Assembly (NCBI RefSeq): GCF_900585905.1 | Contig: NZ_UTVH01000001.1 | Location: forward strand, 248,001-312,000 | Origin: Pseudomonas viridiflava | Lineage (GTDB): Bacteria > Pseudomonadota > Gammaproteobacteria > Pseudomonadales > Pseudomonadaceae | Length of the DNA: 64,000 nt | Reading direction: 5' to 3' | In this document: in pieces, positions 33,682-45,633 of the stretch | Layout: each line of letters starts with the position of its first letter | Position numbering within the stretch: the stretch's first letter is position 1 | Program-made: the position numbers and the translations under genes | The notes under the pieces: generated by a model | The model's database searches: none | Told to the model about the DNA's origin: nothing | Seen by the model: the letters and a program-made list of their open reading frames with translations, nothing else

Positions 33682-33689
33682 GTCGCAGC

Positions 33690-34145
33690 TTATTGCTTGT
33701 CCCGGGCATGACCGGCCAGACGCTCCAGCGCGGCGCGCAGCTTTGGGTCACTGATGCCATCGGCGGTCGCCTGAATGCTTTCGGCGGCCATCGGCGATAA
33801 ATCCATGGTGTGGCCAACGGCGCCACGGGGCGCGGACGGCGGCTGAACCTTGAACACGATGCGGGTCAGGCTGGCGAACTCGTCGAACAGGGTCAATTGC
33901 CGCTGCAGCCGTTTCTGCTGATAGCGCAGCCGCGTGGCCCAGTGGCCGTCGGTGACGATCAACAGGAGGCTGCCTTCGCGCCATGAAGCCACGTGACAGT
34001 GCTCGCGTGCGGCCGGTTGCAGTTGGCTTTCGAGCAGCCGTTGCAGGTGCCCCAGGCGCTGCGCGTGATGGAAAATGGCTTTCAACGGCTTCGCTTCGCG
34101 CAGCAGTACGGCCGGTGCGCGAGCGGTGAGTGGACGAAATGCCAT
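33690..34145 (-). CDS. dciA: DciA-type (DUF721) replicative helicase loader
   Basis: DciA proteins assist loading of DnaB in bacteria that lack DnaC. The sequence shows the DUF721 core: LKAIFHHAQRLGHLQRLLESQLQP, then SWREGSLLLIVTDGHWATRLRYQQKRL and an FDEF segment. It has 151 residues. It is the usual neighbour of lpxC and secA in pseudomonads, here divergent from secA and pushed away from lpxC by the secretion block. Its 3' end nearly abuts gspN. Confidence 0.88.
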   Translation of the reverse strand: MAFRPLTARAPAVLLREAKPLKAIFHHAQRLGHLQRLLESQLQPAAREHCHVASWREGSLLLIVTDGHWATRLRYQQKRLQRQLTLFDEFASLTRIVFKVQPPSAPRGAVGHTMDLSPMAAESIQATADGISDPKLRAALERLAGHARDKQ

Positions 34146-34255
34146 GAATGAAAACCCTGGATGACAGAATTGTCATGTTACCAGAAAGCGCCACGCAACC
34201 AGCCTGGCATACACGTTCGCTGCTTTTATCAGCAAAATCAGCGGCTAACTTGCGC

Positions 34256-34280
34256 TTGTGCAGGGTTGAACTCTGCACAA
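34256..34280. promoter_or_regulatory. 8-bp inverted repeat centred on the secA -35
   Basis: TTGTGCAG (34256-34263) and CTGCACAA (34273-34280) form a perfect inverted repeat with a nine-base loop that contains the TTGAAC -35 element. It could be an operator for a dimeric regulator or, if transcribed from further upstream, a hairpin. No regulator is identified. Confidence 0.45.
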
Positions 34281-34293
34281 ATGCCCCTATCTA
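34266..34293 (+). promoter_or_regulatory. candidate sigma70 promoter for secA
   Basis: TTGAAC (34266-34271) and TATCTA (34288-34293) are 16 bases apart, about 160 bases before secA. A second possible -10, TAGAAT at 34364-34369, lies closer to the gene. The 34146-34452 gap also holds the divergent dciA start region. I see no gene in it. Confidence 0.5.
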
Positions 34294-34452
34294 CACTGAG
34301 CCCCGTAACAGCGCTGTGCCAGCATCGTGGAATAACGCCACTTTCCTCACCATCGTTTCCGGGTAGAATGCTCGTTCGCATGCGGCCATGAGGGCTGCAC
34401 GGGCGACTCACGGGGCCGCCCTCCATTCCTATGTGTGGAAGATCCTGTCGAT

Positions 34453-37191
<2,739 letters not shown>

Positions 37192-37215
37192 GTCTTGAGC
37201 TGACCCTGCAGTACC

Positions 37216-37250
37216 AACGCCGCGACCGGCCCTGCCGTCGCGGCGTTTTA
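37216..37250 (+). terminator. Rho-independent terminator after secA
   Basis: AACGCCGCGAC (37216-37226) pairs with GTCGCGGCGTT across a ten-base loop, an eleven-pair GC-rich stem ending in a short T run (TTTTA). It lies 25 bases past the secA stop. Confidence 0.85.
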
Positions 37251-37324
37251 CCATCGTTTGCCGTTCGCTGGACGGTGCCGAACTTTCAAGCTGACTCAAG
37301 CAGAACTCTCAAGGAGCGCACTTC

Positions 37325-38542
37325 ATGGCTGTTGGTCTAGGTCCTTTGCCGACATTGCACCCGGTTCCCGGTTTTGAACTGGGCATTTCCTCCGCCGGTA
37401 TCAAGCGGCCAGGGCGCAAAGACGTTGTGGTGATGCGTTGCGCCGAAGGGGCGAGCGTCGCCGGAGTGTTCACCCTCAACGCGTTCTGCGCAGCGCCGGT
37501 GATCCTTGCCAAACAGCGGGTCAATGGCCCGGTGCGCTACCTGCTGACCAACACCGGCAACGCTAACGCGGGCACCGGCGAGCCAGGGCTGGCCAACGCG
37601 GCGCGCACCTGCGCGAAGCTGGCCGGGCTGACTGGCGTAGGCACCAGTGCCGTGCTGCCTTTCTCCACTGGCGTGATCGGTGAGCCGCTGCCGGTGGAAA
37701 AGATCGAAGGCGCGTTGCAGGCGGCGCTGGATGACCTGTCGGTGGATAACTGGGCTGCTGCGGCAACCGGCATCATGACCACCGACACGCTGCCCAAAGG
37801 CGCCAGTCGCCAGTTCCAGGTCGATGGCGTGACAGTCACCGTGACCGGCATCAGCAAGGGCGCAGGCATGATCCGCCCGAACATGGCGACCATGCTGGGC
37901 TACATCGCCACCGATGCCAAGGTCGCGCAGTCGGTGCTGCAGGACCTGATTCGCGATGGCGCCAACAAGTCGTTCAACCGCATCACCATTGATGGCGACA
38001 CGTCCACCAACGACTGCTGCATGCTGATCGCGACCGGCCAGGCCAATCTGCCCGAAGTCACCCAGGCCAGCGGGCCGGTGTTCGAGGCGTTGAAAAAAGC
38101 CGTGTTCGAGGTGTGCATGGAGGTGGCCCAGGCCATTGTCCGCGACGGTGAAGGGGCCACCAAGTTCGTCACTGTTGAAGTCAATGGCGGCGGCAATCAT
38201 CAGGAATGCCTGGATGTCGGCTATGCCGTGGCGCACTCGCCGCTGATCAAGACGGCGCTGTTCGCCTCCGACCCCAACTGGGGGCGCATCCTCGCCGCCG
38301 TCGGCCGCGCGGGCGTGCCGGATCTGGACGTGGGCAAGATCGACGTCTTCTTGGGTGCCGTGTGCATCGCCAGCCAAGGCTGCCGCGCCACCACTTACAC
38401 CGAAGAGCAGGGTTCTGCGGTGATGGCCGAGGCAGAAATCACCATTCGTATCGAGCTGGGCCGTGGCGATTGCAGCGAAACCATCTGGACCACGGACCTG
38501 TCCCACGAATACGTGAAGATCAATGCGGAATACCGCACCTGA
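37325..38542 (+). CDS. argJ: Bifunctional ornithine acetyltransferase / N-acetylglutamate synthase ArgJ
   Basis: ArgJ recycles the acetyl group in arginine synthesis. It self-cleaves into two chains: the motif [14 protein letters not shown] places the cleavage between A188 and T189, with T189 as the nucleophile. Other signatures are [13 protein letters not shown] and the C-terminal [13 protein letters not shown]. It has 405 residues. It follows secA, as in other pseudomonads. Confidence 0.97.
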   Translation: MAVGLGPLPTLHPVPGFELGISSAGIKRPGRKDVVVMRCAEGASVAGVFTLNAFCAAPVILAKQRVNGPVRYLLTNTGNANAGTGEPGLANAARTCAKLAGLTGVGTSAVLPFSTGVIGEPLPVEKIEGALQAALDDLSVDNWAAAATGIMTTDTLPKGASRQFQVDGVTVTVTGISKGAGMIRPNMATMLGYIATDAKVAQSVLQDLIRDGANKSFNRITIDGDTSTNDCCMLIATGQANLPEVTQASGPVFEALKKAVFEVCMEVAQAIVRDGEGATKFVTVEVNGGGNHQECLDVGYAVAHSPLIKTALFASDPNWGRILAAVGRAGVPDLDVGKIDVFLGAVCIASQGCRATTYTEEQGSAVMAEAEITIRIELGRGDCSETIWTTDLSHEYVKINAEYRT

Positions 38543-38613
38543 TTGATCTGACGATTCTCAGGCCTGCGCGCGGTGCTTCCCTCAGCCCGCAGGCCGCACT
38601 GGCGGAGGTTCAT

Positions 38614-39561
38614 GTGAAGCGTGTTCATGTAGCGGCGGCAGTCATTCGTGGGGTCGACGGCAGGGTGCTGATCGCACGGCGGGCCGACACTCAGCATCAG
38701 GGTGGCTTGTGGGAGTTTCCGGGCGGCAAGGTCGAAGCCGGTGAAACGGCGGCTGCGGCCCTCGCTCGCGAACTGCGCGAAGAGCTCGACATCGTGGTCA
38801 CCCAGGCCCGGCCCCTGATCAAGGTGCAACACGACTACCCGGACAAGCAGGTGCTGCTGGATGTCTGGGACGTTTCGGCATTCACCGGCGAACCGCGCGG
38901 CGTTGAAGGCCAGCCGCTGGCCTGGGTCTCGACGCGGGAACTGGCTGATCATGAGTTTCCGGCAGCCAACCAGCCGATCGTCGCTGCGGCGCGCCTGCCA
39001 GCTCATTACCTGATCACTCCGGGCGAACTGGAAGCGCCGCAGATGCTGCGTGGCATTCGTCAGGCCATTGCTGGCGGCATCAAGCTGATTCAACTGCGTG
39101 CGCCCAATGGCTACGACCCGCAATACCGCGACATGGCGGTAGACGCGGTGGGCTTGTGTGCCGGCAAGGCGCAATTGATGCTCAAGGGGCCGCTGGAATG
39201 GCTAGGTGATTTTCCGGCAGCGGGGTGGCACCTGACTTCGGCGCAGTTGCGCAAGCTGGCGGTCAACGGTCGTCCTTTCCCCAAGGATCGCTGGCTGGCT
39301 GCGTCCTGCCACGACGCTGAGGAGCTGGCGCTGGCTGAGCAGATGGGCGTCGACTTCGTCACCCTGTCGCCGGTGCAGCCGACCCAGACCCATCCCGATG
39401 CTCAGCCGTTGGGCTGGGAGCGGGCAGCCGAGCTGATCACCGGGTTCAACCGGCCGGTTTACCTGTTAGGTGGCGTCGGACCCGGGCAGCAGGAGCAGGC
39501 ATGGCAAACCGGCGCCCAGGGCGTGGCCGGTATCCGGGCGTTCTGGCCGGGGGAGGAGTGA
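38614..39561 (+). CDS. mutT: MutT Nudix hydrolase fused to a ThiE-like domain
   Basis: The N-terminal 130 residues are a MutT-type Nudix domain (8-oxo-dGTP clean-up): the Nudix box starts at GGKVEAGET and contains RELREEL (residues 37-60). The C-terminal half (about 130-315; HYLITPGELEAPQMLRGIRQ, GIKLIQLRAPN, FVTLSPVQPTQTHP, YLLGGVGP) is a thiamine-phosphate-synthase-like TIM barrel. This fusion is widespread in pseudomonads; whether the ThiE part is active is unclear. The GTG at 38614 follows GGCGGAGG. It has 315 residues and lies 71 bases after argJ. Confidence 0.93.
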   Translation: MKRVHVAAAVIRGVDGRVLIARRADTQHQGGLWEFPGGKVEAGETAAAALARELREELDIVVTQARPLIKVQHDYPDKQVLLDVWDVSAFTGEPRGVEGQPLAWVSTRELADHEFPAANQPIVAAARLPAHYLITPGELEAPQMLRGIRQAIAGGIKLIQLRAPNGYDPQYRDMAVDAVGLCAGKAQLMLKGPLEWLGDFPAAGWHLTSAQLRKLAVNGRPFPKDRWLAASCHDAEELALAEQMGVDFVTLSPVQPTQTHPDAQPLGWERAAELITGFNRPVYLLGGVGPGQQEQAWQTGAQGVAGIRAFWPGEE

Positions 39562-39575
39562 TCGTCTGAAGTCTT

Positions 39576-39666
39576 TGTAGGAGCGCGCTTGCCCGCGATT
39601 GTGCGGAGCGTCCTCCACATCTGCAGTGGCCGGAATAACGCCATCGCGGGCAAGCGCGTTCCTACG
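39576..39666. repeat. REP doublet between mutT and the adenosyltransferase gene
   Basis: TGTAGGAGCGCGCTTGCCCGCGAT (39576-39599) has an inverted mate ATCGCGGGCAAGCGCG-TTCCTAC ending at 39665, with about 43 bases between them. This is a common Pseudomonas REP family, distinct in sequence from the two other families in this window. It lies in a convergent gap. Confidence 0.9.
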
Positions 39667-39759
39667 GATTATTCCACCTATCGTGGCTTCGCCTTCGCTG
39701 CCTGGCGGTGCTCGGTGCAGCGCCACCCCGGGAGTTCCTACATACGAGGATTTCAACCC

Positions 39760-40344
39760 TCAGACTGAATCCGGCTTCTTCGCCGACTGCCACAGGATTT
39801 CGTCTACGCCTTCACGTCTGGCGATTATTCTTGCGGCAACGAACAGCAGATCCGACAAGCGATTGATATACGCCAGGCCCACCCCGGCCAAGGGTTCTGC
39901 GGCATTCAGATGCTGGCAGCGGCGTTCGGCGCTGCGGGCCAGGCTGCGGCAGACGTGGGCCTGAGCGATCAGGTGCGAACCACCGGGCAGGATGAAATTT
40001 TCCAGCGGGCCGAGTTCCTCGTTCCACAGGTCAATGGCGGCTTCCAGGCGCTCGATTTCTGTCTGCTTGAGGGCCTGATAAGCCGGCATCGCCAACTCGC
40101 CGCCCAAGTCGAACAGCCGATGCTGACAAGGTGTCAGCACATCAATCACTTCCTGCAGGCCAGGCTTCGCAGCGCAGGCATCCACCAGGCCGGCGAGCAG
40201 CAGGCCCAGCTGGCTATTCAAGGTATCGACTTCACCGATAGCCTCGATACGCGGGTGATCCTTGGCCACGCGGCGGCCGTCGCCCAGCCCGGTTTCGCCC
40301 GTGTCGCCGGTGCGTGTGTAAATTTTCGACAAGCGAAAGCCCAT
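39760..40344 (-). CDS. PduO-type ATP:cob(I)alamin adenosyltransferase
   Basis: This enzyme makes adenosylcobalamin from cob(I)alamin and ATP. The N-terminal ATP motif KIYTRTGDTGETGLGDGRRV and the EVDTLNSQLGLL, FILPGGS, CRSLARSAERR and YINRLSDLLFVAAR segments are family signatures, including the conserved Arg/Glu of CRxxxRRxER type. It has 194 residues. It is convergent with mutT across a REP doublet, and lies immediately downstream of the sensor kinase gene on the same strand. Confidence 0.93.
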   Translation of the reverse strand: MGFRLSKIYTRTGDTGETGLGDGRRVAKDHPRIEAIGEVDTLNSQLGLLLAGLVDACAAKPGLQEVIDVLTPCQHRLFDLGGELAMPAYQALKQTEIERLEAAIDLWNEELGPLENFILPGGSHLIAQAHVCRSLARSAERRCQHLNAAEPLAGVGLAYINRLSDLLFVAARIIARREGVDEILWQSAKKPDSV

Positions 40345-40357
40345 TACTGTTGCTCCA

Positions 40358-42394
40358 TCAGGTTGGCGAGATGACTGCTTCGGGCACCGTCACCTGATTG
40401 CCTGCCAGCGGCAGGCGCAGGGTGAAGCACGTGCCCTGGCCGACGGAGGAGTGCACCTCCATCTGGCCTTTATGATTGTTGGTGATAATGAAATACGACA
40501 CCGACAGACCGAGCCCGGTGCCCTGGCCAATTTCCTTGGTGGTGAAAAATGGTTCAAAGGTGCGTTTGCGTACCTGTTCGGACATGCCGACGCCATTGTC
40601 CTCCACCTGAATTTCGGCCCAGGGCGGGTTCAGCCGGGTGCGCAGGATGATACGCCCCGGTTCGGCGTCGTCCGCGCGCTGGTGAATCGCTTGAGCGGCG
40701 TTCTTGAGCAGATTGAGCAGCACCTGTTCAAGCTCGTTGGCGGTGCCTGGCACCGGGCCCAGATCAGGGTCGAATTGACGAATGATTGCCTGGCCCTTGA
40801 AGTCGAAGCCGACGGTGAGGTCAAAATCATTGCCAGCAATTTCCACCGCCTGATCGATCAGCGCGGGCAGGTCGCAGGGCGCCATTTGCCGGGTGCTCAA
40901 GCGGCTGAAGCTGAGCATGTGGCTGACGATTTTCGCCGCCCGGGCACCTGCCTGTTGAATGCCGTCGAGCAACTGCGGCACCTCGCGACCGACCAGATAG
41001 CGATTGACGGCCTCCAGGTCAGTACCTTCCACCTGCGCCTGCTCGATGTTCCTGGCCAGCTCGCTGGACAGCCGTCGCCGGATGTTCTGCACGTTATGCA
41101 TGATGGCGCCCAGCGGATTGTTGATCTCGTGCGCCATGCCTGCGGCCAGGCCGCCCACCGAGAGCATTTTTTCCGACTGCACCATCATCTCTTCCAGCGA
41201 CAGACGCTGGGTGATGTCGTCGATGCGGATCACCACGCCCCTTCCGGCATCGCCTGTCAGTGGATAAAACGTCAGGGCGTAATGGCGACGCTCTTCGTTC
41301 TTGATCCAGGTGACGCGTTCGATCTTGGTCACGCTGTGGCGCTCGACCGTCTGCTTGAGTTGCGGCAGAAAGGACTTCATCGGCGAGAACGCGAGGAAAA
41401 TCGGCTGGTTCAAGGCCTCGTCAAGCGGCGTGCCGGACAGCGCGCTGGCTTCCTGATTCCACTGGGTGACATACAGCTGCTCGTCCAGTGCGATCAGCGC
41501 TGAAGGCATCGAGTCGATGATGCTATTGAGGTAATTCTGAAACCCGGTCAGCTTCTTCTCGATCTTGCTGCGCACTTTGACTTCGAGTTCCAGCTTGCGA
41601 TTGGTGTTGCGCGTTTCCTCTGCCAGGCCTTGCGCCTGGTCATAGGCTTCCTGGGAGTCGTCGCGGGCGCGCTTGAGTTGCTGCTCCCGCGCCTCGATAC
41701 GCGACAGCATGGTGTTGAACGCCTCGGCCAGGCTGCCGATTTCGTCCTTGTTGCCGGGCAGGGCGCGCAGGGCATAGCTCTCTTCGCGCGTGACCTGGCG
41801 TGACAGCTCCTCAAGCTGATAAATCGGTTCGGTGATCAGACGTCGGATCTGCCGGGCGATGACCAGCCAGAGCAACACACTGAATACCAGAATGCCGAAG
41901 CTGGCAGTCAGGGTCCCGGTGTAGAACGCGGCAGGCAGTTCGCTGCTCGCCACCAGCAGCAAATGGCCTGAAGCCTGGCCTCGCTTGGGCACCGGAATGA
42001 CCTGGGTATTGCGAAATTCGCTCAGGCGCCACTCGTCGATTTCCTTGAAGTGGGTGGGCAAGCGCAGTCGCTCGCCTTGCTGCAACTGGCCGAGACGCAA
42101 ACCGTTATTGTCATACAGCGCCGCCGCTCGCAAGGGGCCGTAGTTTTTCAGCTCGCGCAGCAGGGCGTCAGCGTCGCCAGGTGATTCCAGGGCCTGTTCA
42201 GCCAGGCCCGGGTTGCTGATCAGGCGTCCAATGGTCTGCAGCGCCTGGGGCGCCATGGCTTCCTGGGAAATGTAATAGGCGGCACTGATGAACGTCAGGT
42301 TGGCCACCAGCAGGACGGTGGTCAGCAACACCAGCAAGGCGGCCAGCAGCTTCTGGCCGACCGGAAGGTTTTCCAGGCGTTGGCGCAATGGCAT
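40358..42394 (-). CDS. Orphan PAS-containing membrane sensor histidine kinase
   Basis: An N-terminal transmembrane helix (about 16-40) is followed by a periplasmic sensor region of about 125 residues, a second helix, a HAMP domain ([16 protein letters not shown]), a coiled coil, a PAS domain ([22 protein letters not shown]), an H-box ([16 protein letters not shown]) and an ATPase domain ([36 protein letters not shown]). The ATG at 42394 is preferred over a TTG 21 codons upstream. It has 678 residues. No response regulator lies beside it. The position matches the sensor PA4398 of P. aeruginosa as I recall it; ligand and partner are unknown. Confidence 0.9.
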   Translation of the reverse strand: MPLRQRLENLPVGQKLLAALLVLLTTVLLVANLTFISAAYYISQEAMAPQALQTIGRLISNPGLAEQALESPGDADALLRELKNYGPLRAAALYDNNGLRLGQLQQGERLRLPTHFKEIDEWRLSEFRNTQVIPVPKRGQASGHLLLVASSELPAAFYTGTLTASFGILVFSVLLWLVIARQIRRLITEPIYQLEELSRQVTREESYALRALPGNKDEIGSLAEAFNTMLSRIEAREQQLKRARDDSQEAYDQAQGLAEETRNTNRKLELEVKVRSKIEKKLTGFQNYLNSIIDSMPSALIALDEQLYVTQWNQEASALSGTPLDEALNQPIFLAFSPMKSFLPQLKQTVERHSVTKIERVTWIKNEERRHYALTFYPLTGDAGRGVVIRIDDITQRLSLEEMMVQSEKMLSVGGLAAGMAHEINNPLGAIMHNVQNIRRRLSSELARNIEQAQVEGTDLEAVNRYLVGREVPQLLDGIQQAGARAAKIVSHMLSFSRLSTRQMAPCDLPALIDQAVEIAGNDFDLTVGFDFKGQAIIRQFDPDLGPVPGTANELEQVLLNLLKNAAQAIHQRADDAEPGRIILRTRLNPPWAEIQVEDNGVGMSEQVRKRTFEPFFTTKEIGQGTGLGLSVSYFIITNNHKGQMEVHSSVGQGTCFTLRLPLAGNQVTVPEAVISPT

Positions 42395-42468
42395 GAGCGG
42401 GGTCACAGACGAGACAAAGAGGCGCTCAGGGTAGCGCGCACGCTGGCGGTTGGGCAACGTCAGCGACG

Positions 42469-43497
<1,029 letters not shown>

Positions 43498-43595
43498 CTA
43501 CCACGTCAAGTCACGCCTGTTCGATTGCCGCCGCTGCAATGACCAGGCATTGCCCTTGGCGTTTTCACGCTTTTTCACCTAGCAGGAGAACCTAC

Positions 43596-44075
43596 ATGCC
43601 CTCGTTCGACGTAGTGTCCGAACTGGATAAACACGAAGTCACTAATGCCGTCGACAACGCCATCAAAGAGCTGGAGCGTCGTTACGACCTGAAAGGCAAA
43701 GGTGAATTCGAGTTCAAGGAACTGACCATCAACCTCACCGCCGAGGCGGATTTCCAGCTTGAAGCGATGATCGAAATTCTCAAGCTGGCCCTGGTCAAGC
43801 GCAAGATCGACGTCAAATGCCTGGAGGTCAAAGAGCCGTTCGCGTCCGGCAAGCTGATGAAGCAGGAAGCCGTGCTCAAGGAAGGCATCGACAAGGAACT
43901 GGCGAAGAAGATCGTCGCCCACATCAAGGAGGCCAAGCTCAAGGTCCAGGCCGCCATTCAGGGCGAGCAGGTTCGCGTCACCGGTAAAAAACGTGATGAT
44001 CTGCAGGAAGCCATGGCCGCGCTGCGCGGGCACGAATTCGGCATGCCACTGCAATTCAACAACTTTCGTGACTGA
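43596..44075 (+). CDS. yajQ: YajQ-family nucleotide-binding protein
   Basis: YajQ proteins fold as two ferredoxin-like domains; some Pseudomonas and Xanthomonas members bind cyclic di-GMP. Signatures are [44 protein letters not shown] and the C-terminal [11 protein letters not shown]. It has 159 residues. The ATG at 43596 follows AGCAGGAG; longer open frames upstream are ignored. The role in this organism is inferred only. Confidence 0.95.
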   Translation: MPSFDVVSELDKHEVTNAVDNAIKELERRYDLKGKGEFEFKELTINLTAEADFQLEAMIEILKLALVKRKIDVKCLEVKEPFASGKLMKQEAVLKEGIDKELAKKIVAHIKEAKLKVQAAIQGEQVRVTGKKRDDLQEAMAALRGHEFGMPLQFNNFRD

Positions 44076-44237
44076 TTGCCCAAGGGGCTGTTGCCGCGAT
44101 GAGGCGGGAGCAGACCCTGGCCTGGGGCGTCTTGAACCTCTGTTGTCCAAAGGCGTCCGAGACTGTTGCATGGCGTTGAAATCAGTAGTTTTTTTTACAG
44201 ATTTCATTACCCGCTCAGTCAACCCCTGGAGAGATAG

Positions 44238-45083
44238 ATGGATTTGAATGCCGAAGTTGATCATCTGGTGAAGGCCTCACAGGCCTGGATTCCAATGATC
44301 ATGGAGTACGGCAGCCGTGTGCTGTTGGCTCTGGTAACCCTGACCGTTGGCTGGTGGCTGATCAACCGCCTCACCTCCAAGATTGGTGCGCTGCTGCGAT
44401 TGAGGCATGCCGATCTGGCCCTGCAGGGCTTTATCAGTAGCCTTGCCAATATCATTCTGAAGATATTGCTGGTGGTCAGCGTCGCGTCGATGATCGGCGT
44501 GGAAACCACTTCATTCGTCGCTGCCATCGGCGCTGCCGGTCTGGCGATTGGCCTGGCATTGCAGGGCAGCCTGGCGAACTTCGCCGGTGGCGTGCTGATT
44601 CTGCTGTTCCGGCCGTTCCGCATCGGTGACTGGATCGAAGCGCAGGGTGTATCGGGGACTGTGGACAGTATTCAGATCTTCCATACCGTGTTGCGCACTG
44701 GCGACAACAAGACGGTGATCCTGCCCAACGGCAATCTGTCCAACGGCATCATCACCAACACCAACCGTCAGCCGACGCGCAAGATCACTTTTGATGTGGG
44801 CGTGGACTACGAGGCTGACCTGAAGAAGGCCATGCAGGTGCTGCTGGACATGGCCGACGATCCTCGCGTGCTGCAGGATCCGGCACCGCAGGCGGTAGTC
44901 GCCGCGCTGGGTGACAGCGCGATTACTGTATCGCTGCGGGTATGGACCAAGACGGGCGACGTCGGCGATGTCTCCAACCGCTTCAACGCCGAAGCCCGTG
45001 ACCGCCTGCGTGAGGCCGGCATCGACATTCCGTTCCCGCAGCGAGTGGTTCGCGTGGTTCAGGATTCGCCAGCGGCGCAGTAG
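44238..45083 (+). CDS. mscS: Small-conductance mechanosensitive channel (MscS)
   Basis: MscS opens under membrane tension to release solutes after osmotic downshock. It has three N-terminal helices. The pore-lining TM3 is visible as AAIGAAGLAIGLALQGSLANFAGG, then the hinge and beta domain (FRPFRIGDWIEAQGVSGTV, LRTGDNKTVILPNGNLSN) and the C-terminal alpha/beta domain. It has 281 residues, close to E. coli MscS. It is convergent with ampG across the repeat array. Confidence 0.96.
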   Translation: MDLNAEVDHLVKASQAWIPMIMEYGSRVLLALVTLTVGWWLINRLTSKIGALLRLRHADLALQGFISSLANIILKILLVVSVASMIGVETTSFVAAIGAAGLAIGLALQGSLANFAGGVLILLFRPFRIGDWIEAQGVSGTVDSIQIFHTVLRTGDNKTVILPNGNLSNGIITNTNRQPTRKITFDVGVDYEADLKKAMQVLLDMADDPRVLQDPAPQAVVAALGDSAITVSLRVWTKTGDVGDVSNRFNAEARDRLREAGIDIPFPQRVVRVVQDSPAAQ

Positions 45084-45124
45084 TCAGTCGGGGCGTGTGC
45101 AGGGTTGTGGAAGCAAGCTGTTTC

Positions 45125-45633
45125 CACACCTCCGAGGGCTTCTCCAGCCCTGCGCCCAGGCTGCTTCATCAGGCAGGTGGTGGGAGCAAGCTTGCTTGCG
45201 AAGACGGTGTTCAAGGTCCGGAAATCTCCGAATGTCCCAGCCTCTTCGCAAGCAAGCTTGCTCCCACATGGTTTGCGGTGGGCAGGCCGGGTTTACAACT
45301 CCGAGGGCTTTTCCAGCTCTTGTGCCTGGGCAGTTCCATCAGGCAGGTGGTGGGAGCAAGCTTGCTTGCGAAGACGGTGTTCAAGGCCCGGGAATCCCCG
45401 GGCTTTACCCACCTTTTCGCAAGCAAGCTTGCTCCCACATGGTTTGCGGTGGGCAGGCCGGGTTTACAACTCCGGGGGCTTTTCCAGCTCTTGTGCCCAG
45501 GCTGTTTCATCAGTCAGGTGGTGGGAGCAAGCTTGCTTGCGAAGACGGTGTTCAAGGCTCGGAATCCCGGGGCTGTACCAGCCTCTTCGCAAGCAAGCTT
45601 GCTCCCACATGGTTTTCGGTGGGCAGGCCGGGT
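45125..45633. repeat. Tandem array: REP doublet plus copies of the ampG 3' end
   Basis: Three REP doublets at 45180-45267, 45350-45438 and 45521-45608 (GTGGGAGCAAGCTTGCTTGCGAA and its inverse) repeat with a 170-171-base period. Each is followed by GGGCAGGCCGG and then a block beginning GTTTACAACTCC (about 45291, 45462 and, in the gene itself, 45632) that copies the last codons and stop of ampG. A further degenerate block lies at about 45125-45179. The array fills the 550-base mscS/ampG gap. Open frames inside it are palindrome artefacts. Confidence 0.9.

Noticed and set aside
34148..34391. Small open frames before secA that could be a SecM-like leader
   Set aside because: No signal peptide, no arrest-like motif and a start inside the divergent dciA region.
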